Source of the DNA: CAZPQN01 sp964588795
Lineage (GTDB): Bacteria; Fidelibacterota; UBA2242
Direction: 5' to 3'
Assembly: GCA_964588795.1 (NCBI GenBank)
Contig: CAZPQN010000045.1
Location: 1-15,551 of the forward strand
Length of the DNA: 15,551 bases
In this document: positions 8,070 to 14,077 of the stretch, in pieces
Position numbering within the stretch: position 1 is the stretch's first letter
Layout of the letters: the number at the start of each line of letters is the position of its first letter
Program-made: the position numbers and the translations under genes
The notes under the pieces: model-generated
The model's input: the letters and a program-made list of their open reading frames with translations, nothing else
Databases searched by the model: none
What the model was told of the DNA's origin: nothing

Positions 8070-10043
8070 TTACTCCGTTATGAGGTCTTTCTTGGTCAGG
8101 AACAGCGCCGGGGTCACCTGATAGACTTTGACCGGCAGGACGAATTCAAACGGATTGTCCATTTCCTTGGTCTCGGATTCGGAGGTCAGAATCTTAAGGG
8201 TCTTCTCAAACAATTTTTGCTGGATCTGCTGAGCATTGACCTGCCGCGGATCGAAGTACACTTGCAGAACCGAGCGGTCGGTAAAAGCAGTGCGCACGCG
8301 CACGGTACCATCAAAGAACGAGACATGGCTGGTGAGGTACTTCAGCGAGCGGCGGGCGCCGATGCTTTCTGCTTCCGGGAAGCCAATCTCTAAAATCCGG
8401 AGATTTTCGGGACGGTATTTGCTATAATCATTGTATGTCTGATCGTAACCGACAAACAGATTCCGGCGGAAGGTCAGATAATCCAGTGTATCAACGAAAG
8501 CGCCTTGTCCTTCACAGCGAAAGTCGACTTTTACCTCTTCGCTTTTACCGTCGGGATTGTGTTTTTGATAACTTTTTTGTTCGATGATCCGGATCAGGGA
8601 ATCGGGCGTAACTTTGTCCAGCTCAAGATAAATTTTGGCGTGCACCGGTTCACCGAAATTGGTCTCAAAGCCCACGATAAACGGATTTACGCGCAACATC
8701 CGGATCAGATCGGCATTATCCCGCACATCCCACAAACCCTGGATCGGAATCTCGAACACCGCAATCCGGGCAGGCTGGTACTGATCGAACTTCTGGATTT
8801 TATATTGGTACGGTGAGAAGACGGCTTTTTTCAAACCATATTCGTCAATCCGCGAACTGTCGTAATAGATGACGATGTGATGGGATTTGGCATAGGCGTC
8901 CAGCCCGACAATGCCTTTCTTTTTCATCAGCTTATTCTGCAGCGATTTGGCACTGCCCCAGCACTTTACCGAGGCAAGATCGCGCATTTCATAAGTCTGG
9001 ACAGACGGCAATTGGTGAAAATTGCCCCAGCGTTCCGACAGAGTCTTGAACTCAAATTGCCGGGCAAATAGAAAACCGAGCCCGATTAAAGCCACCAAAA
9101 CTACAGGTGGCAACCAGGTGGCTTTGTATTTCCCCATACTCAGACTGCCTGCGGAACAACCGTGCAGACAATCCAGGCACAGGGTGCAATCGGGGTGCGT
9201 GACCTGCTTGAACTGCGACACCGCGATGCCCTGCGGGCAATTGTCATCGCATTCCCCGCAATCGGTGCAGGTGTCGTGATTAACTTTGATCCGGAATGGT
9301 GAAAGTGAGAAAAACCTGAAACGGAAAACTTCCGTCAGCGCCCCGGACAGGCAGAGGGCTAAAATCAGCCAAAGGATATGGAGTTTGACGCCCATAAAAT
9401 AAAGCGCAAAATACAGCACAATGAGCGGCAGAGAAATGAATATGTTGACAAAGATGTTGCTGAGCGCACCCAGTGGGCAGACATACTTGCACCAGAAGAA
9501 GCGGATGATCACGGACAACACCACCACGGTCAGAATCGTGAGAATGCCTACCCACAGAATCGTATCACTGCCGAAGCCGGTCACTGCCGCATAATAGGGG
9601 TCGAATTTCTTGCACCACAGCTCGCTCGATGTCGCCGTGAAATAGGCGGTGAAAAACAGAAGCAGGTATTTACCGAACCGGAGCAGGCGATCGGGGATAC
9701 CCCGCAATACAAAACCTATTTTCAGGCGGGCCCCTAATTTATTCAGCCATTCCGTTACGGTTCCGAGGGGGCAGAGATAACCACAAAACAGTTTGGCGAA
9801 TAAAATAACTCCCAGTACTAACATCAAACCCAGGAACACCTGCGTTTCGCTCATGGCACAGGACATCGAGCCCAACCAGAATTTGCTACCCAATGAAATT
9901 AATCCGCCGAATGGGCAGACTGATTCAAAATCAACCCGGCTGGTTTTTTTCACCAACCCGATGAACACCAGGATGACTATCAGCAGGATTATCGCCACCT
10001 GCAGGAATAGTTTGATCTTATTGTGAAAGAAATTCCGATTCAT
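8070..10043 (-). CDS. Membrane polyferredoxin (NapH/CcoG-like) with C-terminal HMA-like domains
   Basis: The 657-residue protein begins with several membrane helices (~10-30, 68-88, 124-140, 160-182, 199-240) carrying NapH/CcoG-type cysteine motifs: Cys43-Pro, CGYLCP (87-92), Cys144 and CKYVCP (185-190). Two 4Fe-4S ferredoxin motifs follow: CTDCGECDDNCP (259-270) and CTLCLDCLHGCS (286-297). A further helix (~310-327) leads to a long soluble tail of about 330 residues. In this tail I see at least three stretches with the beta-alpha-beta-beta-alpha-beta look of heavy-metal-associated domains (~355-415, ~427-490, ~548-618). The first keeps Cys361 of the metal motif, but Ser364 replaces the second Cys (C-W-G-S). 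The protein probably moves electrons across or along the inner membrane. Neighbours suggest the acceptor is linked to material imported by the TonB receptor, possibly a metal ion or complex. The ferredoxin part is certain; the HMA assignment is tentative. Confidence 0.88.
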   Translation of the reverse strand: MNRNFFHNKIKLFLQVAIILLIVILVFIGLVKKTSRVDFESVCPFGGLISLGSKFWLGSMSCAMSETQVFLGLMLVLGVILFAKLFCGYLCPLGTVTEWLNKLGARLKIGFVLRGIPDRLLRFGKYLLLFFTAYFTATSSELWCKKFDPYYAAVTGFGSDTILWVGILTILTVVVLSVIIRFFWCKYVCPLGALSNIFVNIFISLPLIVLYFALYFMGVKLHILWLILALCLSGALTEVFRFRFFSLSPFRIKVNHDTCTDCGECDDNCPQGIAVSQFKQVTHPDCTLCLDCLHGCSAGSLSMGKYKATWLPPVVLVALIGLGFLFARQFEFKTLSERWGNFHQLPSVQTYEMRDLASVKCWGSAKSLQNKLMKKKGIVGLDAYAKSHHIVIYYDSSRIDEYGLKKAVFSPYQYKIQKFDQYQPARIAVFEIPIQGLWDVRDNADLIRMLRVNPFIVGFETNFGEPVHAKIYLELDKVTPDSLIRIIEQKSYQKHNPDGKSEEVKVDFRCEGQGAFVDTLDYLTFRRNLFVGYDQTYNDYSKYRPENLRILEIGFPEAESIGARRSLKYLTSHVSFFDGTVRVRTAFTDRSVLQVYFDPRQVNAQQIQQKLFEKTLKILTSESETKEMDNPFEFVLPVKVYQVTPALFLTKKDLITE

Positions 10044-10091
10044 GCTAAACCTGTCTCCTATTTTAAACTACCCGATACGAAAAAACCCGTT

Positions 10092-10099
10092 CAAATATA
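10092..10099 (-). promoter_or_regulatory. Possible internal promoter element upstream of the polyferredoxin gene
   Basis: The 146-base gap 10044-10189 is the only sizeable break inside the otherwise packed operon. On the minus strand it contains TATATTTG (10092-10099), which fits either a TATAAT-like -10 (TATATT) or the Bacteroidota TAnnTTTG element, about 50 bases before the ATG at 10043. No convincing -35 lies 16-18 bases upstream; the best is TTCCCC. An AGGAG lies 11 bases from the start codon and an AGG 6 bases from it. I find no stem-loop plus T-run that would terminate transcription from the barrel gene, so this could supplement read-through. Confidence 0.3.
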
Positions 10100-10189
10100 A
10101 CAAGAATCCCGGCGCTGGGGAAACAGATTTTTAAGATTTGGAGCAGGTTTGGTAAATACGATCAGGTCGAGGCTTTCGTTTCTATCCGC

Positions 10190-11311
10190 TTACCATTGCA
10201 GTTCATAATTGATGCGCAGGCCGAGGGCATGGTCACTATACTCGAAGTACTGATCATTGGAATGGTTCTGATAAAGGTTGCCAAAGGCCTCCAGTCCCAA
10301 TTGGCTTGCTTTGCTAAATAAATTATCCAGATCATAACCGAGACTCAACTCTAACAAAGTTCCCCGATCAACGCGATTATCCTTGAGCACGAGCAGTTCC
10401 CCGTTTGTATCTGTCAGCCACGTCCGATTGGTGAAATCGTAGGCATAAACGGGACGGTTAAGATAGATATTGCGGTAGCTGGTGAACTGCATCTTTGCCC
10501 AGAGGACTTTTTGGATTTTCCACTTCAGCACATTGGACAGGGTCCAACCTTTGTAACCGAAATAATCATCAATCGGGCTGAAGCTCACCAGGTCGAGCTG
10601 ATAGGGATTGCCGGGCGAAGGATTGTAACGATACTGCACCTCGCTGTATCCTCCCAGTTTGTCACCGAAGGACTGGGCCCAGCGGAGAATCGCGACCAAT
10701 TGCCAGAGCGCGGGTAATTCGGTTCGGTTGTCATTTAAAGCATTCCGATAAGGCAGAAAGTCACGACGCAGGTAATCAATCTCCCAGCGCAGTGTACTGC
10801 GGGTTGGCAGAAAAATATTGTGCTGGACGAAAACGCGGATTTCAGCATGATTCCAAGACGGTTCTAAGCGGAAAGTTTTACTAGTCAGTGAAATGCCGGA
10901 AGTAATGCCAGTCCATTCCGCGGGGACCAGCTTTATCTGATAGTAGGCAAACCCTTTCCAGAAATTCCAAGCCTCGTAATCAATGGTATATTGGCGGGTG
11001 GCGAGTGCTATGCCGTAATAGTGACTCACCGTTGACTGTTCCCGGAAAAAATCAATCCCCGCCTGATGCAGACTATTATTGTATTGACCGTTATTTATCA
11101 TCCGGGTCAAATCAACCTGATAATACGCCTCGAAGCGTGGCATCAGGAAAGATAGCCCAATCTGCGGTGCGACTATTTGATCCGGCAGCTGCGTGAAGTT
11201 ACGAATCAGGTTTTGGTCGTGCGTGGCATAGGTGTCAAGGTAAAAATTCCATTGGCTCCATCCCACTTCCACTAACAAAAATACACTGAAAAATTTCCGC
11301 CAGAATCCCAT
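10190..11311 (-). CDS. Predicted outer-membrane beta-barrel protein, unknown family
   Basis: The start is ATG at 11311, overlapping the previous gene's TGA by one base (TGATG), with a strong GGAGGAG seven bases upstream. A TTG codon just before it also extends the frame but is less likely. The 373-residue product has a signal peptide ending near Ser-Gln at ~20 (EVGWSQ), followed by 'WNFYLDTYATHDQN'. About 16 amphipathic, aromatic-rich segments follow, and the C-terminus ends in Trp (INYELQW). This is the standard signature of a Bam-inserted outer-membrane barrel. I do not recognise a named family. Tight coupling to the DxDxDG-repeat gene suggests the two products work together at the cell surface, for example a pore with a soluble partner. 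That is inference. Confidence 0.75.
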   Translation of the reverse strand: MGFWRKFFSVFLLVEVGWSQWNFYLDTYATHDQNLIRNFTQLPDQIVAPQIGLSFLMPRFEAYYQVDLTRMINNGQYNNSLHQAGIDFFREQSTVSHYYGIALATRQYTIDYEAWNFWKGFAYYQIKLVPAEWTGITSGISLTSKTFRLEPSWNHAEIRVFVQHNIFLPTRSTLRWEIDYLRRDFLPYRNALNDNRTELPALWQLVAILRWAQSFGDKLGGYSEVQYRYNPSPGNPYQLDLVSFSPIDDYFGYKGWTLSNVLKWKIQKVLWAKMQFTSYRNIYLNRPVYAYDFTNRTWLTDTNGELLVLKDNRVDRGTLLELSLGYDLDNLFSKASQLGLEAFGNLYQNHSNDQYFEYSDHALGLRINYELQW

Positions 11312-11931
11312 CAAGGGCTCCTCCGGGGACGCTGTTGTCCTTGCCGCCGATGCTGGTTAAACCCACGTTGGTCACACACTCCGTCACCGTCGGAATCAAT
11401 AAAGCGATCCATGACCGGCTGTTTGCCCTGCTGGCGTTGCATTCGATCATCCTGCCCGTCGCCATCCTGATCACGGTAATTGTGCACCTGCTGGCGGGTT
11501 TCCTCGATGATAAAACCATAGCGCCCGCCACCTAACAGCCGCCGGTTGTAGCGGTTGCCGGTAATGTCATTTATCCAGTCGCGATTGGTGTCTATGATGT
11601 CCTCGCACCAACCGTCACCGTCGCGATCATTCCAGTGGGCGTTGAGGTCATTGACACCGTCTCCGTCGGCGTCGCTGAACAGATCATTGTGACCGTCATT
11701 ATTTGCATCAATAAAACGGTACGAATGGGGGTAGGGCTGGCCATCCACATCATTGATACCATCGCCATTGACATCGCGGAACCAATCGTTGACGCCATTG
11801 CGATCCATATCAATGAACCCCCGCGGTTGAGAGTTTGGTTGGGCGCCGGCGAATGCCACAAACAAAAGCAGGGCGACTGCACTGCAGAGCAGCGGTTTCT
11901 TTCGATCTATTGCTTTATTTATAATATGCAT
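11311..11931 (-). CDS. Exported DxDxDG-repeat (EF-hand/thrombospondin type 3-like) protein, 206 aa
   Basis: I place the start at ATG 11931, with GGGAG six bases upstream. A longer in-frame ATG at 11994 has no ribosome site and would force translation through a perfect stem-loop. The product has a signal peptide (MHIINKAIDRKKPLLCSAVA..., cleavage near AGAQ) and then eight calcium-loop-like motifs such as DVNGDGIND, DADGDGVND, DRDGDGWCED and DSDGDGVCD. Several are arranged as F-I-D-x-(N/D)-x-D-G-x-N-D modules at about 34-residue spacing. Two of the loops contain a Cys just after the DGDG core (W-C-E-D and V-C-D), which is unusual and could allow disulfides or metal binding. The C-terminal tail is Gln/Arg-rich and basic (QHRRQGQQRPRRSP). 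It is probably a secreted or periplasmic calcium-binding structural protein; a partner or sensing role is inference. Confidence 0.75.
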   Translation of the reverse strand: MHIINKAIDRKKPLLCSAVALLLFVAFAGAQPNSQPRGFIDMDRNGVNDWFRDVNGDGINDVDGQPYPHSYRFIDANNDGHNDLFSDADGDGVNDLNAHWNDRDGDGWCEDIIDTNRDWINDITGNRYNRRLLGGGRYGFIIEETRQQVHNYRDQDGDGQDDRMQRQQGKQPVMDRFIDSDGDGVCDQRGFNQHRRQGQQRPRRSP

Positions 11932-11945
11932 GACGATCTCCCAAC

Positions 11946-11981
11946 TGATAGAGTCGATGGCATCGGCCACCGACTCTATCA
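11946..11981 (-). promoter_or_regulatory. Strong intercistronic stem-loop next to a ribosome binding site
   Basis: Positions 11946-11956 (tgatagagtcg) and 11971-11981 (cgactctatca) are perfect 11-base inverted arms. Inside them, after one mismatch, a second perfect 4-base pairing (tggc/gcca) closes a four-base loop. The hairpin begins about 20 bases after the upstream gene's TAA and ends 3 bases before GGGAG of the downstream gene. No T-run follows, so it is not a standard intrinsic terminator. It may be an mRNA-processing or stability element that sets the ratio of the two small proteins, a translation-control element, or a DNA operator. Confidence 0.7.
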
Positions 11982-12000
11982 CCGCAACTTTCATGTTTAT

Positions 12001-12486
12001 TTATGGACGGCCACGATGCTGTCCTTTGGGACCGGTACCATCGCAGTTGGCGCCCGTCTGTCCGGTTGCACCGGGGCGTTTTTCCAGATTGCGCCGATTG
12101 GCCATCCGAACTTCATTGCGTGTGCCCGACATCTGACCGTGGCGATTACCACTACCATTCTGCAGACGTTGATAATCAGGATCCTGACCGTTCGGAATGC
12201 CATCGCCGTCGGCATCCGGAGCATTGTCATTGAAGCCATCACCGTCGGCATCAACAAACGTCCGTCCGTGACCGGCACCGACGCGTACATAGTCCGGATC
12301 CTGACCGTTCGGAATACCATCACCGTCGGCATCCGGAGCATTATCATTGTACCCGTCGCCGTTCAAGTCAACGAAGTGCGTACCATGACCTGCCGGGGTC
12401 GTCTGCGCCTTCAGCCCGACCGGCATCGTGATAAACACTACCAAGGCGACCAAGGACAACACGTGGAAAAAATTGAGCTTCTTCAT
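12001..12486 (-). CDS. Exported DxDxDG-repeat protein with two 39-residue repeats, 161 aa
   Basis: This is the first gene of the operon. ATG at 12486 is preceded by AGGAG eight bases upstream. A clear signal peptide (MKKLNFFHVLSLVALVV..., cleavage near LKAQ) precedes two nearly identical 39-residue units, each holding two calcium-loop motifs: D(L/A)(N/D)GDG(Y/F)ND and DADGDGIPNGQDPDY. These are typical of thrombospondin type 3-like repeats. The C-terminal ~55 residues are a low-complexity, Gly/Asn/Arg-rich basic tail with one Cys (GANCDGTG). The protein is probably a secreted or periplasmic calcium-binding protein. It shares the repeat style and a basic tail with the next gene's product, suggesting the two are paralogues. 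Its place directly behind the regulator and its binding sites suggests it is strongly induced, but its role is unknown. Confidence 0.78.
   Translation of the reverse strand: MKKLNFFHVLSLVALVVFITMPVGLKAQTTPAGHGTHFVDLNGDGYNDNAPDADGDGIPNGQDPDYVRVGAGHGRTFVDADGDGFNDNAPDADGDGIPNGQDPDYQRLQNGSGNRHGQMSGTRNEVRMANRRNLEKRPGATGQTGANCDGTGPKGQHRGRP
12179..12412. repeat. Two tandem 117-bp direct repeats inside the 161-aa gene
   Basis: The segments 12179-12295 and 12296-12412 begin with the same bases (ggatcctgaccgttcggaat) and stay similar throughout, giving an exact 117-base period, which is 39 codons. They encode the two DxDxDG units of the first small exported protein. Differences are mostly at the Val/Ala/Gly linker and at the Y/F and T/R positions. 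This is probably a recent in-frame duplication and a likely site of copy-number variation between strains. Confidence 0.85.
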
Positions 12487-12522
12487 TTTACATTCTCCTT
12501 TTGGATTAATTTTTGGTTCTCA

Positions 12523-12551
12523 ATTTTAAAAGTCACTGCTTAGTAAGTCAA
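12523..12551 (-). promoter_or_regulatory. Near-consensus sigma70-type promoter of the eight-gene operon
   Basis: On the minus strand TTGACT (12546-12551) and TAAAAT (12523-12528) are separated by exactly 17 bases, matching 10 of 12 consensus bases. The predicted start near 12516 gives a leader of about 30 bases before the ATG at 12486. This promoter overlaps the sigma54-like element described next, so the two may be alternatives, or one may be fortuitous. Confidence 0.55.
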
Positions 12552-12557
12552 GCAGTG
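12534..12557. promoter_or_regulatory. Palindromic operator candidate spanning the operon's -35 box
   Basis: The arms CACTGCTT (12534-12541) and AAGCAGTG (12550-12557) are perfect 8-base inverted repeats with an 8-base spacer. They bracket the TTGACT -35 box and also overlap the sigma54-like element. This is a position where a dimeric repressor would block initiation. No known regulator motif is recognised. Confidence 0.45.
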
Positions 12558-12564
12558 TGCCAAA
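12548..12564 (-). promoter_or_regulatory. Sigma54-like -24/-12 element
   Basis: On the minus strand TTTGGCACACTGCTTGA has an excellent -24 box (TGGCAC, GG at 12560-12561). At the right distance the -12 box reads TTGA, where TTGC is expected. The single mismatch is at the important -12 C, so this is only a candidate. It is supported by the NtrC-type regulator encoded directly upstream and by tandem activator-like sites about 130-150 bp upstream of the implied start near 12536. Confidence 0.4.
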
Positions 12565-12657
12565 CCGAGTTATGAACCTCCAATTAACCGCATCTTACCG
12601 TCGAGAAAAAAATTTTCCACCATGAGTTAAACCAGGCGCTTTTTATCTTACCGGAGG

Positions 12658-12691
12658 CGACAATTTCGTCGGAACGACGACAATTTTGTCG
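12658..12691. promoter_or_regulatory. Tandem inverted repeats, probable enhancer sites for the NtrC-type regulator
   Basis: Two 14-base inverted repeats lie side by side: CGACAATTTCGTCG (12658-12671, one arm mismatch) and CGACAATTTTGTCG (12678-12691, perfect 6-base arms). Their centres are 20 bp apart, close to two helical turns, as expected for cooperative dimers of a Fis-type helix-turn-helix activator. They sit between the regulator's stop codon and the operon promoter, about 130-150 bp upstream of the predicted start, the usual place for sigma54 activator sites. The half-sites can also fold as RNA, but no T-run follows directly. Confidence 0.6.
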
Positions 12692-12712
12692 GCTATCAGT
12701 CATCCTGATTGC

Positions 12713-14074
12713 TTACCCTGCCGATTCATCGGATATTCCATATTTTTCGATTTTATAGCGCAAAACTCTTTCAGAAATACCGAGCAGTTCTGCAGCTCTG
12801 GTGCGCACGTGGGCAGTCCGGGTCAGAGCCTGGGCAATCAGCCGTTTTTCGAGATCCTCGACTTGGACTGTCAGGGGCTGGTGCAGAGTATCGGGCGTTT
12901 CCGTGGCGGATGGAAGGGGCAGGTCGGCCGTGGTGATTACTGCTTGACGTGCCAGAATCACCGCCCTTTCGATTATATTCTCGAGTTCGCGGACATTACC
13001 AGGATAGTGATAGCGCACCAGTGCCTGCAAACCCTCGGCAGAGATGCCGGTGACCGGACGATGATTCAGGGTGGCGTGTTTCCTGATAAAGTGCTCCACC
13101 AGTAGAGGAATATCCTCCCGACGGTCACGCAGTGGCGGAAGCGTAATGGGTATAACGTTCAGGCGAAAGAACAGGTCGGCCCGGAATTGTCCGCTCTCGA
13201 TGGATTTCTGGATCTCCTTGTTGGTCGCCGAAACTATCCGAACATCTGCCCGGAGGATCTGGGCTGAGCCTAGGCGCTGAAACTCCTTTTCCTGTAATAC
13301 GCGGAGGAGTTTAACCTGAAAGTTTAGGGGAATATCCGCTACCTCATCTAAAAATAGCGTGCCTCCGGCGGCGATTTCGAGGCGTCCTTTTTGTCTTTCG
13401 TAGGCTCCGGTAAAGGCGCCTTTTTCGTGACCGAAAAACTCGCTTTCAAACAGCGTCTCGGGAATTGCGGCGCAATTGACTGCTACGAATGGTCCTGCGC
13501 GACGCGCAGATGCCTGGTGGATAGCGCGGGCAATCATTTCTTTCCCGGTGCCGCTTTCGCCCTGAATCAGCACCGCGGCGTGGCTGTCACTCACTCGCGC
13601 CACGAGGTTCAAGACAGCGGCGATAGCCGGGCTTTTATAAATAAATGCCCCTGCCAGAGGACTTTCAATCAACTGCGTCTTCAGCAACTGGTTTTCTTTC
13701 AACAGGGTGTTATGTTCAGCAATTTTTTGCAGTCTCAGCTCCAGCTCGTCGAGATCAACTGGTTTGGTCAGGTAGTCCCAAGCGCCGCTTTGCATGGCAG
13801 TCACCGCATTCTCGATCGTCCCAAAAGCCGTCAGAATAATGACCTGGATTTCAGGATTGATCGCCTTTACCTCTCTTAGAATATCCAGCCCGCTCATGCC
13901 CGGCATCCGCAGATCAGTCAGAACAACATCCAAATATCTCTGCGCAAGAATCTTCAAGCATTTTTCGCCGGATTCGCAGGCAAATACCTGGCATCCCTGT
14001 TTGCGCAGAAAACCGCTGAGCACTTCCCTCTGGGCGACGTCATCATCAATAATAGCTAGACTCAGATTCAACAT
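12713..14074 (-). CDS. NtrC-family sigma54-dependent response regulator
   Basis: The 453-residue protein has the full canonical layout. The receiver domain (~4-120) carries the acidic pair D10/D11/D12, phosphoacceptor Asp54 (VLTDLRMPG) and Lys104. The sigma54-interacting AAA+ domain (~140-370) carries Walker A GESGTGKE (172-179), the GAFTGA sigma54-contact loop (219-224) and Walker B GGTLFLDEV (237-245). A Fis-type helix-turn-helix lies at ~409-446 (RTRAAELLGISERVLRYKIEKYGI). It should be phosphorylated by the adjacent kinase, oligomerise and activate sigma54 promoters. The start ATG at 14074 is preceded by GGGAG, and the gene lies three bases after the kinase stop. All key residues are present, so it is expected to be active. 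The nearest plausible target is the operon at 12486. Confidence 0.95.
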   Translation of the reverse strand: MLNLSLAIIDDDVAQREVLSGFLRKQGCQVFACESGEKCLKILAQRYLDVVLTDLRMPGMSGLDILREVKAINPEIQVIILTAFGTIENAVTAMQSGAWDYLTKPVDLDELELRLQKIAEHNTLLKENQLLKTQLIESPLAGAFIYKSPAIAAVLNLVARVSDSHAAVLIQGESGTGKEMIARAIHQASARRAGPFVAVNCAAIPETLFESEFFGHEKGAFTGAYERQKGRLEIAAGGTLFLDEVADIPLNFQVKLLRVLQEKEFQRLGSAQILRADVRIVSATNKEIQKSIESGQFRADLFFRLNVIPITLPPLRDRREDIPLLVEHFIRKHATLNHRPVTGISAEGLQALVRYHYPGNVRELENIIERAVILARQAVITTADLPLPSATETPDTLHQPLTVQVEDLEKRLIAQALTRTAHVRTRAAELLGISERVLRYKIEKYGISDESAG

Positions 14075-14077
14075 CTT

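Noticed and set aside
11932..11994. Upstream ATG extending the 206-aa repeat protein by 21 residues
   Set aside because: No ribosome binding site precedes it, the extension is encoded by the stem-loop, and it would place 21 extra residues before an otherwise good signal peptide. The ATG at 11931 has GGGAG at proper spacing.
11635..12543. 302-codon plus-strand frame rich in Ile/Val/Thr
   Set aside because: It is the mirror image of the DxDxDG repeats, since GAC/GGT-rich codons read backwards give Ile/Val/Thr. It spans two real genes and their control region.
12601..12692. Intrinsic terminator for the response regulator (palindromes plus the T-run at about 12606-12612)
   Set aside because: The palindromes are about 45 bases away from the T-run and the T-run has no GC-rich stem directly before it. 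The tandem repeats fit protein-binding sites better.
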